NCBI GenBank assembly: GCA_032173965.1
Contig: CM063284.1
Location: 62,122,863-62,186,862, forward strand
Length of the DNA: 64,000 bases
Direction: 5' to 3'
Origin: Sitta carolinensis
Taxonomy: Eukaryota; Chordata; Aves; Passeriformes; Sittidae
Shown here: one piece after another, positions 12,865-24,749 of the stretch
Position numbering within the stretch: position 1 is the first letter of the stretch
Layout of the letters: each line of letters begins with the position of its first letter
The notes under the pieces: model-generated
The model's input: the letters and a program-made list of their open reading frames with translations, nothing else
Told to the model about the DNA's origin: nothing
Databases searched by the model: none
Program-made: the position numbers and the translations under genes

Positions 12865-13989
12865 CCACATAGTGGATACGGCATCTGCCTGGAGTCATCC
12901 TGACTCTGACTGCAGCATTTTGTCCCTTAGGGACTGGATCCCGACTGGAGACCAGTGATGCTAATTTTGCAAAGATTTTTATCTGCTCTAGCCCTCCTGC
13001 ATAGCATTGCCTGGGATTCCCTGATACAGAAAGCAGCTCCATGTAAGAGCACAGGCTCTACATGACCCATGGTCACAGTCCCACTTGCTAACAAAAGAGT
13101 GAAAGTAGTGTGGATGCTGCATTAACTTATGTAAGTATTAAAGCTGCCTCATTTGCTTATTCGAATCTCGCTTCTTTACGCAACACCTCCCAGTTGGCTG
13201 TAGTTTCCTCAGAAGCCTTTGTGGCTGACTGACATATTGTAAATTATTCTATGGTTTGTGGAGGTGTTCAATATTGGTAATTTAAGCTGCACAGCCTGTT
13301 TGTTATTGGTCATGTGGTACAGTTTTTCTTCCCTGACTGAATGAGCTTAGCAGGTCAGAATTTTCTGTTGAATCCTCACAGGAAGTTATTTGAAAACTTT
13401 CTGCAGAATATGCAGAGTTAAAGATTTGCTGGCTCTTGCACATTTGCAGTGGTATAACATGACCACAGAAATGCTGGTGGAAAGCTTAACGGGGGGCTGC
13501 GTATATAGTAGCACTAATTTGTTTTAGGGCATCCTACAGAAAATTGCTTGCAGTATTCCTGAACAATCGTGTCAATACATCAGCATAAAAGCTTCCCTTG
13601 ACATTTGCTGATATGTATCTCAAGCTGACATGTCTCTTCTGAGAATATTTGCTAAATATTCAACCCAAGGCTGTAATGAGAATTTCTTTCCTATGTGTTA
13701 TATATTCTCATATATTTTCCAATATCTAGTGTTTCAGGATATTCCCTGGTTCTCTTGGTAAGATGTTTCACAGTATCAGTTATGACATTTTTCAGTAGAA
13801 GAAGCAGCATACATTTTGTGAAGCATTCTGCTTTGCCTCTATTTGCAGATTTTTTTGCCCTGCTTGTTCACTAATTGGCAGCACTGAGTAATTTGTAATC
13901 TGTCTTCCCGCTGAACCAGTCAGTGTTCTGTGTGTGTATGCATATGTTTACAAAGTCTTAGGATTCATCTATGTGGTAACTAGAATGAA

Positions 13990-14230
13990 AGGAAATAACT
14001 GCATTCTAATTAATAATATTTTGATTAAGGTCTATTTGTAAACCCTAGTTTTGATGTAATTTAGGCTGATAAAAGAAATCACATTTAGCTGTACAGAAAT
14101 GGCTCTGAAATCTCTGTCTCATGCTAACTACTGATGAAATGTTACGGGTGTGATTTACAACTGATTTAATTGGATTGGTTTCATTTACCATCTAAACAAG
14201 CCCTTAAATGTTGGAGTGTTTACCACCTGT
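13990..14230. other. AT-rich block with homeodomain-type cores (candidate only)
   Basis: The block has a cluster of TAATTAATAAT, TTGATTAAG, TGATTTA and TTTAATTGG cores in otherwise unique sequence. Such clusters occur in developmental enhancers but also arise by chance in AT-rich DNA. No repeat or reading frame explains it. Confidence 0.15.
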
Positions 14231-14814
14231 TGTGACTCCTACCTTACAGAGATTTTTTGTTCACAGGCAGGAGAGTGTGCACTGTAATGAGAGAGGAAAA
14301 GAAGGGCTATAAATGCTCATCTCAGTTTATGCATGCTATTAAGCTTGGCCCTGGAAAAGTATAAAGATTTTTCTAGAATTTATGATAAATTTTAATATGT
14401 TGGTGGTGATTCCTTCTAGCTTCTGACAAGTAGTGTGTTTACTCATCAGCTGGGATAATTAATGTGGAAAACTGTTTCTTTGTTGTAGTTGTGTTATATA
14501 AGGCTAGCTGTTCATCTGCTGTTTCTGTGCAGATCTAGGTCTTGTAACAGGTTGTGAGCAACTCTGATAAACAATCCTGAAAAATATGAAGGATTTTTTA
14601 AAAATTTACTTTGGATGTTGGACTTTTGCTGTTGAGTCTGCCATAGTCTGAGAGATACAAGGCAGAAAGGTCTATACTGGAGAAACCCTGTGAGATATTT
14701 TGGTGTAACCTGGTTGGGCTGTTGACACAAGCAGTCACCCTGCTTTTCTCATAGTCTTCTCTGCAAATGTAATGAGTTGAATCTTCCTTTGCTCATCTGC
14801 CTGCTATAGTTCTG

Positions 14815-15354
14815 CTTTATTTGCCATACTGCAGAACAGATGGGTCAAAGGAGATGATCCATTCCTTCCCTCTCCTCGATCCAGGTGACAGCCCCCTGAA
14901 GTTCTGGATCCTGTTCTGAGCTCCCCAGTGTCCAACAAAGGGTCATGAAGATTATTAAAATACTGGAATATCTGACACTGGGAGAGGGTGAGAGGGCTGG
15001 AACTATTCACCCTAGAACTTGGGGCAGGTCTTTTCAATGTGCAAAAATACTCGATGAGGTTGCATTAAAGAAGACAGAACCAAACTCTTCTTGATAATGC
15101 TCAGTGTAAGAACAAGGGGTAATGAGCCCAAATTGAAACACAGGAAACTCCATGTAAACATAAAAGACAACTTTTGTAAAATAAAAATGGTTGACTACTG
15201 GAACAAGTTGCCTAGAGAGTTTGAGAAGCCTTCATTCTTTGAGTTACCCAAAACTTTACTGGACCAGCCTCTGTGGTTGTCCCTACTTTGCACACAGATG
15301 TTGCATTAGACAATCTCCAGAGGCTCCTTCACACTTCAGCAGTTCCACAAATCC
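14815..15354 (+). mobile_element. CR1 LINE fragment, 5'-truncated, plus strand
   Basis: This is the 3' part of a CR1 non-LTR retrotransposon. The DNA follows the usual CR1 order: a piece like CTGAGCTCCCCAGTG, then GGAACTATTCACCCTAGA, GGGGTAATGAGCCCAAA and TGGAACAAGTTGCCTAGAG, ending in AATCTCCAGAGGCTCCTTC. The short frame at 15191-15309 reads YWNKLPREFEKPSFFELPK in an adjacent phase. This corresponds to the conserved CR1 stretch HWNRLPREVVESPSLEVFK near the end of ORF2. The copy is heavily mutated and frameshifted. It lacks endonuclease and most of the reverse transcriptase, as is normal for 5'-truncated copies. The 5' edge is approximate. Confidence 0.85.
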
Positions 15355-16510
15355 GTCATTTTTGCACTGTTGCCTCCTTAAGGCAAATTTGATTGTAGAC
15401 TCTGGTAGATACATGCTTTTATGGGGAAATTAAACCAAAACAACAGCAACGAAAAAGTCAGTCTGAACTTAAACTGAGATAGCTGAGGTCACAACATCAC
15501 CAGAAGATTTAGGGAATTATGTGTAAAGAAACTCAGCAATCCAAAAGTAGGAAGTCATCATCCTTTCTTCAAAGCATGTTTGCCCAACTTCTGCCATTTA
15601 TTTCCTTCCTCTTTGACTCCAGGTAACTCACTACTTTGTCACTTCTCCTTTTTGATGTTCCACCCTTCTCTGCATGTTCTCTCTCTGCAATGTTAAATAT
15701 AGCCAGCCCATTAGAGTCACCATTTTATGCTGGGCCAGCAATCACAATTAAAATGTCCTACATTAGAGTCTGATTCAAGCAGAAAGTCCTACTGGGACAT
15801 GAGCTCAGTGGCAAAAGAAATGATCAAAGTTTCAACAGGATTTTCTCACAACCTTGTTGCATTCCTGAGATGCTGAGAAATTGTGTATCTTTAGATACCA
15901 ACTTCTATCATGTTATTCAGACTTTAACTTCTTTCTTCTCTCCTTCCATTTCCCCCACTACTTAGCCCCAAATTCCCTGTGTTTTCTAGAGAGCCATAAC
16001 CTAATCATCACTTCCTTTATTATTTCCCAGAGTTCTTCAAAATTATAGATCTTTCTGCCTACATACCACTGCTCAGCTCTTAACCACCTCCTTGTTCCAT
16101 CCAGACTCAAGATGTAAAAATGGAACATATAATTTGGGTGGAGGTCTCTGTAACTCACATGTTGTCATCAGTGAATGTCTCAAATTGCTTCACACATTGG
16201 TTTTCACAGCATTCTTCTTTAATGGCTTCCAGTACCTCTGTTTTCCAGCTTTAGTGGATTCAAGATGCTAGATTAAATGAGTAAACGGGTCTGTAAGACC
16301 CATGTGTTTATTGACCTTCATTTGCTCCCTCTCATTAAGGTTGTTTGTCATCTTCTTGTACTCAGAATTGTTATGATTCATCAATAAGGTGAAGAGGAAC
16401 CTAGATAATATCTGCCTACTTTGTTACATTCTCTGTTCTCCCAGTCTATCCCTCCTCTCCTTTTCCATTCTTTCTATCTCTGGATGCGCCATATATTTTA
16501 ATTTATAATC

Positions 16511-16512
16511 TT

Positions 16513-16554
<42 letters not shown>

Positions 16555-16592
16555 GTATGTATATGTGTATATATATGTATATGTATATATGT
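16511..16592. repeat. Compound (TA)n(TG)n microsatellite
   Basis: About eleven TA repeats run into about nine TG repeats. A decayed stretch of mixed TATG/TATA units follows, to about 16592. Such compound tracts are highly variable, and the TG part can form Z-DNA. This looks like an ordinary avian microsatellite. Confidence 0.95.
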
Positions 16593-17779
16593 AGTTTGTA
16601 TTTGGTAGTCTCTCTAAAATGCCTTATAATTTCTTTTATTCCTCCAGAATGGACCCTCAGAATTTCAGAAAGCCAGTCACCTTCCTTTTAGGATGCCAAA
16701 TGGAGTCTTTAATTGGATGAACCCATTTGTACTTGCAAGTAATCAGGTTGATTCTCTGTACAAACTGGTACAGAGTTACAAACTCTTCTCATACATAGAG
16801 ACTGACAAACTATTAGTAGCATTACTTGGCATTTTCACTGTTTTTTGGTGGTACAGAGGCCATTAAGAAAGAAACCAATTCAAATTATAACTAGATTATG
16901 AATTCTACTGAAAAATAATCTGTCCATGTCCTCCTAATTCACAAAACACTGAAGTTTTGTGTTGGTATTAAAATAATACTAATAAAAAACAAAGCACAAG
17001 TTTTTGGGAAGAAATACCTCATTATGTTTGTGAAAGTGTGTGTATACTGCTGGCTTTAAGACATATCTTTCTCTAAGAGAATATGTTCACATTTTCATGC
17101 TTTTAAAGGTTTTATTAGTATTAGACAGGACATTGTGCCTTGCCATGTTGTCTCTATTTTGTGAGTCTACTGATTCCCAGAATTATTGGAGTGTTCTCCA
17201 AGCTGATATGTAGGTTCCCTCTGCAGCAAGAGCCCATCATCACAGACTCCCTTTACCATGAATTTTCTAGAGCCATCTACAAATAAAAACTGTAATAGCT
17301 CAATCTCTTACTTGGAGCCTAACAACTTGTTCTGTCAAGGTAATAACGTGGAAGCTTTGACATACCTTTCACTTGTCCTTTTTGGCAGAGGAGGCAGGAA
17401 AATGTGGGGGTTTTTTTCTCATGTTTCTAGAAACAGCAAGATTTTATTTCATTTAATAGCACCAAGGTTTTCTTCTTCTGAAAGTTATATTGTGGGTAAC
17501 ATGCCCACTGACTAAGTTGAAACTAAATCTGTATTTCTCTCTTTTTGGGTTAGTATATGTCACAGAAAGTCATGGGGAGACTTGTATTGTCTCAAGAGGC
17601 ATGCCAGTGGAACATGCAGGTATGAGGGCACTGAAGGTAAAAGCTGAAGTGCAAATGAATCTTGGTGATAAAGCTCACAGAAAGAAATTATAAAGATTTT
17701 AGATATACACAGCAGTTTGCATCAGGATGCTGACAGCAATTAGTTTTTGCATCCCTACAACTGTATAGCAGATTAATCC

Positions 17780-17796
17780 TTTTTTTTTTTTTTTTT
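17780..17796. repeat. Poly-T run, 17 bases
   Basis: An uninterrupted run of 17 T. On the minus strand it would be an A17 run. No retrocopy body or target-site duplication is visible around it. Confidence 0.9.
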
Positions 17797-18143
17797 CCTC
17801 TTTTGAGTGAAAGAGGTGTAGTGTACAGAACTGAACTGAAATTCTATAATTCTTGGTAGGACTGAAGACCCTGGAGAGAGACAAACACGATTGCGGTGTG
17901 GCACGGTATATGTAGTTAGGTGCATTTGGCCTTTCTGCAAGTTCTTTTCTGAAATCACTTTTGGCTTTTAGTTCTCCTCCACAGGCAACTTGTAAACATT
18001 TCAGCAGAGATTACATTGCAGTGTATCTCTTGCACATTAAGTGTGATTTGACCAAGTTAAATTCTGTTTCCAGTACTGTTTTAGATTTAGGACAAATAAT
18101 TGCAGCAATGATAAAATCAGTGGAAGTTGCATGCAGAATGGGG

Positions 18144-18183
18144 ACACTAGAGCAAAGGAATGAACACTAGAGCAAATAATGGA
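18144..18183. repeat. 20-bp tandem duplication, two copies
   Basis: Two adjacent units begin ACACTAGAGCAAA and differ only in their last few bases (GGAATGA against TAATGGA). This is a local duplication with no visible function. Confidence 0.85.
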
Positions 18184-19658
18184 TCCAATCATTGTCTGGC
18201 TAATGTAGTCAGAATTCTTCTGGCACTGGAATCTGTCCTGAACAATGTAGTTAAGTGGCTTAAATCTTACTTAAATCAACACATTTTGAAATTGTAGGGG
18301 GGTTTGACTGTTTACATCATCTTTGTAGACATTTGATTGTAACAGACTTCCCTCTGAAAAAAAAAATGTTTTATCTGTCAAAAGGCATCTCCCTTCCTCA
18401 AAACTCTTGTAATTCTATTGTTAAAACTATTTGATCACTTTAGCAAAATCAACATGGAAAAATGAATGAGGTCTGCCAATGGAAGAATGGGTTAGCAGGA
18501 GCTGATCTATAGAGAATGCTTTTCTAAGAAGTATCATTTGTCACATGACTGTTGTCCTCACTAATAAAAGCCAAACAGCCTACTTAAAATTTCTTTCTAA
18601 AGTGAAATAGAAATAACAATAACAATAGCAAACAGTGCTCTCTGGGTTATTTCTGTTTGTCAGTCTCATAATTATAGTATAATTATCTGGATTTTATTAA
18701 ATGTTTTTCAGTGCTGAAATAATCATTAATCACAAACACACACCTGGTACAAGGTAAATTATATTTTCCAAGGTGTATCTATACTTTGTTGGTTTAAATA
18801 TCAGGTTAAAGCAAATAGGCAAAATATTTCTTGTGAGCATATGCCTCTTCAGATGTCAGTATGGTTGCTGATGAATCTTCTGTTGGTATCTTTGCTAAAA
18901 ATTGCTCCACTGCCAAGTTACACAGAAACATGAAGCCCTACACATGAGATGCAAAAATTATTTAGAGGTTTTTTTGAATTTGGATTGATTTTGTGGATCG
19001 AGGTGTTGTTTTCATTATTTTTTTTCTGCAGGATAATTTCTACTAATTCCGTAAGGTTGTTGCTCTGGGTTGATGGTGTTGAGAATCTCTGAAAAATCCT
19101 TACATGGCTCTACTTGGTTCTTTTGTCCCTTCTACCTTCAAATCCAATTAAGTTGCTCATGCTTCTGTCTCGTGAGGGGATTTATGGTTAAGCAGCTGTT
19201 CAGGCTTGGAATTTGGCACATTAGACTCCTGTCTACTTGCATATGGGCAGGGGTAATGAGCTGCCTTTAATACAAGGTGGTCTTCAGACTTTTTAAGGCC
19301 TACAAAACAAACCTAAATTGCTTGTTAATTTGAGTGAAGCTGTGGATGGCAGGGCTGTCTGCAGTTTTACTGTTTCTTTTAGTAGGGCTGGTTGTGGCCA
19401 GGTAAAGAAACATCGCTCCTTCAGTAGCATATTTAAATGATCTACTCCTTTTTAGAAGCTGCCAGTTGCATAGTCAGTCTTCTGTTTCATGTACATCTAA
19501 ATGCTTCATTGACTCATGCCAAGAGATGGAAACTAGCCTGCTTGTTTTAATACATTCCTGATGATTTTGATGGAAAATCTAAATGTGTGAAGAACACAAG
19601 ATCCTGCCCACTAGCAGCCAAAAGGATACCATTTCACATTTGTTACTCTTGGGAATCA

Positions 19659-19720
19659 GGGGAAAAAACAAACAAACCAAAAAAAACCCAAACAAACAAA
19701 CAAACAAACCCCAAACCCAT
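19659..19720. repeat. A/C-rich low-complexity tract, (CAAA)n
   Basis: The tract has A-runs, AACCC steps and about five CAAA repeats on the plus strand. It is the complement of the G/T-rich tracts found elsewhere in the window. Confidence 0.85.
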
Positions 19721-19813
19721 CAAAACAGTACCAACTCTTGAAATTAGAAAGAAACCAAGAAGGAAAAGCTGCAGTTAACATGAGAGCCATTCATGAGAGA
19801 GATCTTCCAATCT

Positions 19814-19960
19814 TATAGAATCACAGAGCAGGCCAGGCTGGATGGAGGCTTGGAAGGTCCTTTTGTCCAGACTTTCATGGAAGAGGGAGCCTAGATGAGA
19901 TTATCCAGTAGCCTTTTTAGTCTTCCCAGAAGAGTTTTCTGGTTCCCCATACTCTTCAAG
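19814..19960 (-). mobile_element. CR1 LINE 3' tail, minus strand
   Basis: The plus strand starts TATAGAATCACAGAGCAGG and continues through TGGAAGGTCC, GTCCAGACTTTCATGG and GCCTAGATGAGATTATCCAG. This is the reverse complement of a CR1 3' untranslated tail, whose consensus ends in repeats of the ATTCTATG type. It closely follows the avian CR1 subtype that carries a GCCTAGATGAGAT-like block. Only the last 150 bp or so are present, so no coding sequence remains. The inner edge is approximate. Confidence 0.8.
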
Positions 19961-22900
19961 GGGGAGAGCTGAGTACTGTTTCCTAGCCTGCTTCATCAGA
20001 TTGTTGTGTTGGTGGCTTTTGATCCGGTAGTTATTCTTTTTTTATTGCATGTTTTTATATTAGACACTTAGCTTTTCTTTGTAATTAGACATCGTGATTA
20101 TAGTATCCTTTTATATTACACTGGAGTGTTCCTTTAATGCAGAAATCAAATAAACAAAACACTTAAAATACAGAAAAAAAAATTGCAACAGTAATGCTTG
20201 GGTCCGAAGGAGCAAAGAATCAGGAAAAACCAAGTTGTGGTTATTGCTTTTGGCTTCAGCAACACAGTTCATATTTTTTATTATCCTCCAAATTAGGTTT
20301 ATTCATTTATTACAATTCAGTGAATGAATTAAATATAAAATCAATCCAGATTTTTAAAGACAGACGTGTTGTAGTTAAAGACAACTTTTTTGTTCTTGTT
20401 CAAATGCTGAAAAGCATTTTTCTTCTTAGTGTAAATGTTTTCTGAGGAAAGGGTTATGTGGGGTGAGGAGACAACACTCAGGGCAGAAGAATAAGTGGTA
20501 GAGTATTTAATAGCACAGAGCTGGGCTGTGCTGTTCCTCTGTGGCAGCATCCACACAGTGATGAGCAGTCTAATGCCTTCCCTTTATCTAAGGAACAACG
20601 CATTTATTCCACGTGGTCCCATTGGGGAGTTTGTTTCAGAACAGTATTACCTTCCCCTTGATAAGAATCTCTGCTTGTGAAATTATTTTGGAAAAAGGCC
20701 ATCTGCTAGGGAAAATAACAATAATAAAAAAAATGAATCCATGATTCAGATAATAAAACTTTGATTACTGCTCTCTTAGGAGGATGGATGAGGAAGCAAC
20801 AGTCCAAGGAGCTGTCCCTGGAACACATTTTAGAACAAGCTGTTGGGATTGACTGTAATGCCATGCAGAGGCTTGTTGCATGAGGTACACCACTCAGTTG
20901 GCTCCCATGGAATGAATCAGGTCTCCTTCACCAGCCTTGGCTCCAAGTGGCTCCTGAACAGAGCGTGAGTAGTGAGGAAAGAGATTTCCTCCTGATACGA
21001 ACACAATCAGTGCTTGGTGGCATCTAGTGGATGGGATAATAGAGTGTAATAGAACTGTCCTGAGGAGGCACGTACTCAGCTGTTTGCTGTGCCCAAGATG
21101 GTTCAAACTAAAATGGTTTTACAGTAGTTCAGTAGCTGATACATCAGTGCCTCAACAGAAGCAATACTGCAGAGATGAAATCTTATCAGTCAGATATTAG
21201 TCACACCTTCTACAAAATCCCTGATCCCATTCAGCATAGAATTCTAAGTAATAGAAGATTTCAGTCCAAGGAATACTAAAAGTTGAATGAACTCTCATTT
21301 TTACATTATTTTAAAAACTAGTTTGATTCCCTCAGTTGCTTAAACAAGTATAAATCATGAATAACTTCTGGAGTGACTGCATTCCAGAGGAAGGTTAGCA
21401 AATGAAATAAATCCTCTACTTTGTTGGAGACCTGGGTGGAGGAGGACAACCATACTTATAAGTGCTGTGTTTGAAAGTGCACAGAAGATAAGATACACCA
21501 GCTGTGTTAAAACAAGACATTTTTATCTCATGCATACACCCTGCAATTCTACTTTTTAATTTCTAGGCAATCACACTGCTGGAATCTTTTCCAGCCATTG
21601 AGTAAAATATATGTTTGTCTTGCAATTATGTAAATAAGGTAAGTGGTTAAGATTTAGATCTAGAATAATGTTAACATCGTTGTCCCTTCAGTAAACAGCA
21701 AGCAAGCTTTGGATGTGATGTTGATTTTGCTCTGTATGTTCCATGTCACAGAAAAACACAGGCAGACATAGAGATGATGTGGTATTCTTATAGTATTTAA
21801 AACAATATTTAGCAGCGTAGCTCCTATTGCCTTTTACATGTGTTTGAAGGAAAGCCCTGCTTCATCAATGGGAATGTGTCAGAATTTTGCAATAAAGCAT
21901 ACTGTGTAATATATTTAAACACAGTCCAAATTAATTAAAGTGTAGTGGACGTGAAAGATACATACTCAATGTGACATTTCAAATAGGGAGAAAATATGAT
22001 AATGAGCTATTTCCATGTGTTGCCATCCTTCTGGTTAAATAATACTTCTGTTTTCAATGAAGCCACTGAGCAATAACATTCATTTTTGGAGTTCCACAGC
22101 GGTTAGAACTGATTGTATTCAGGCTGTAATCATTATCCTAATTCTGCCCAGGAAACCCTCTCTCCCCACCATGGAGAAATTTGGAATAAAAAGTCTCGTT
22201 CCAGGAAAAAGAATTTCCAAATAATCCTGGGCACCAGATCAAAATATGAGCTCCAAATCCGTTCCTTTTTCTTAATAAGAATCAGCACTTTGAAAAATGC
22301 TGTTCTGCAAGGAAATAATTGCATTAGTCAGCCTCTTGGCACTGGAGTGGGCTGGAGCCTTCTCTTAAAATGAGGCCCAGCCTCGCCCTGCAGTGCATCC
22401 AAATCCCCCAAAGATGCGAATAGCCCCAAGACCCTTGTCTTTGTTCTTACAGGCAGAAAGCTAAAACATGGCACAAAAGGAGAGAAAGTGACCTGGAAAC
22501 ACAGTCTGTCTAATGCTAAGACAGGCATCCTTTTGTGTGCTGAAGAGTAGAAACCAAAACAGGAACTGGAAATAAGTGGTTAGTGTTTTCATGCTATCCT
22601 TTCCTTCTGAAGGATCTGATCACACAGATGCAGGGACTTTAGTTAGCTGGATAGTCCAAAGAACTGGTGATACGTGATTATATATTTGCCTCTTGATAGG
22701 ATTATAGGGCTTATGAGCAGGACAACTCCAATGCTCAGGCCCTGACAAGCACTAGCAAGATTATTCTGATTGCTCTATGCTTGAGAGATCTTGCATTTAG
22801 TCCAAAGAGTAAGCCTATTTGTCTTTCACTTGAAGGACTTTTAGAATGACACCAAAATATTTATTTTTATTAAGGTTCTTGTTACCTGATTTTCAACAGT

Positions 22901-24720
22901 GAAAAGGCTGCACATCATTGGTGAGGGACAAAAGACAAAGAGGATGCATTATTGGATATCAAAAATGCAATGCTGGAGCCTTGATCTACAAGGACAGAAA
23001 CAAGACTTGCCTGGCACCAAGACATTAACCCTCCAAGAAACCATCTAAACTGACCAACTCCCTGGAATTCACTGGGAGGTAGGTGTTGAAGTATTTTTCA
23101 CATGCCTGTTTTATCCTTATATTTTTGAACTTGTCCATTTGAGTCCTCCAGATCACCACCACCAGAACTATTTTCTTCCCAGCCGCTCTTCAAATAGACA
23201 AGTCGTAAGTAATATAGTGGAGCTCATAGTGTAAACAATTAAGATTAGCATGGAACAGAATGGACAACTCATTCTTTTGTTCAAAGACTACCAAGAAACT
23301 GATCTATTCCCTGATGTGCAGGAAGAGTACTTTATTTCCAAGGTAGTTGTATGCAAAACTTTGCATGTTAGCTCTGATGAGTTGTATTAAATACCCGGGA
23401 ACTGAGTCCCTCAGTGAGGTTGAAGAACAGGGCAGGCAGTCAGTGCCCACCCCCAATATTCCTGCTAATTGCTTTGTTGGCAGTGCATTTCAGGTGCTCT
23501 ATATTCCTCCCTCTTTGGGCTAATATTGCACCAATTGTTTTCTCCTATTCAGCTAAAGAACCAGAAGAAAATGCTCCTTTATTGGCTGCTATTGACCTAA
23601 TGGGAAAACACTATGCATGTAGCTTTCAGTCATCATCTGAATATAGTAGAGGAGGAAGATACTTTAACCTGTTCATGTTAAGATTAAAGACAGGAATGTG
23701 CACGTGTCAGTAGGGAAAGCATGTGACCTCACTATGCCAAATCAGAGCTTGCCAGAGCCTTCACTACCTGGTAGAGACATGGATGGAGTCAGACTTTGTG
23801 TTCTCAATCAAGATCATGTGCTCTGTACATTAAACACCAGACTGTGCTGGTTTTTTCTACATTTAGATTTAGCTCTTCTGCTGCTGGAGTGTTCTAGTAT
23901 TGTCGTCTCAGGTGTCACAAGGTGCCTGAACAAATAACAAACCTGCCTTGAAGATAGTTGTTTCAGGAAGAAACGCAATGGATAAAGTTCAGACCAATGG
24001 GATCTAAGTGAGCCTTATTGCTCTGGTGTGCACCTGTCTGCCTGGTAGCCTGGTGATGTCCAACAAACACCCCAAGGGGTAGGAGTGCTGCTGAAAAGGG
24101 ACTGTCATGGGGTGTCTTGTCCTGAAGAAGGCAGGGTTATCTTTAGGTAAAATACACATGCCATGTGTTTGGGACAAGTGTGGGATAGTGAACCAATAAT
24201 AAACATAATGTATTCTGTCACCAAAGAGTAACTCAGGAATAATTTGTAAATTGGCAGAGGCATTAGAGATGTCAGTGTGAGATGTTTATGGCATTAAGGG
24301 TGTGACAGTTTAGTACTGGCCTGAAATTTTCCACCAAGGTCTTTTTTCTAAAGGGAAGATTACACAGTATTTTTTAAATGGATAGAGTTTTGTGTGAGAG
24401 AGATTCTCATCTCTCAATTCAGTGTGCTCAGTGTGATAAGGCCATGTATGTACCTGTCCTTCCCAGCTTTCTCTTGCTTCCCAGTACCTGGGCCATAAAT
24501 CTAAGATTTAAGTGATGCATGGCCCTTTTCCTACTGCAGATCAGACACTGATAATTCACTACAGCATTTTCTGTATGTTTATCCTCGTGAACAGGAGCTA
24601 TACTGTCTCGGGCTGAATGACAGTGGCCCTGTGGCTTTGGTAGTTCAGACATCTCTGTTCTTTACCAAATAGAAAATATGAAAAAAACTTTTTGTGGAGT
24701 ACTGGAAAAACTTGACTTGA
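19961..24720. other. Non-coding stretch, no gene seen
   Basis: Open frames are 99 codons or shorter, and the longest (23414-23713) encodes nothing I recognise. The section at about 21860-22340 is AT-rich, repeat-free and free of low-complexity runs, so it may be constrained. I cannot show that from one sequence. No transposable element was recognised. Confidence 0.6.
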
Positions 24721-24749
24721 TCATTGATCAGATTGCTTCTGATCAATGA
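24721..24749. repeat. Perfect inverted repeat: 12-bp arms, 5-nt loop
   Basis: TCATTGATCAGA (24721-24732) and TCTGATCAATGA (24738-24749) are exact reverse complements separated by TTGCT. The bases just outside the arms do not pair. The stem is AT-rich. It could form a small hairpin in single-stranded DNA or RNA, or be a palindromic protein-binding site. It is too short for a typical microRNA precursor. Confidence 0.9.

Larger units (their letters stand above)
11412..14814. other. Non-coding stretch, no gene seen
   Basis: Open frames are at most 98 codons and encode nothing I recognise. The stretch holds a G/T-rich tract at about 11741-11793, a T15 run at 11876-11890 and a two-copy 19-bp tandem at 12827-12864. 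The part from about 13990 to 14230 is AT-rich, with several TAAT/ATTA cores, and looks like unique regulatory-type DNA. That last point is only an impression. Confidence 0.6.
15355..19813. other. Non-coding stretch, no gene seen
   Basis: Open frames are 85 codons or shorter and lack recognisable domains. The stretch contains the TA/TG microsatellite at 16511-16592, a run of 17 T at 17780-17796, a two-copy 20-bp tandem at 18144-18183 and an A/C-rich tract at 19659-19720. Nothing else stands out. Confidence 0.65.

Noticed and set aside
13158..13172. TTCGAATCTC, similar to a tRNA B box
   Set aside because: No matching A box, no cloverleaf and no acceptor stem nearby.
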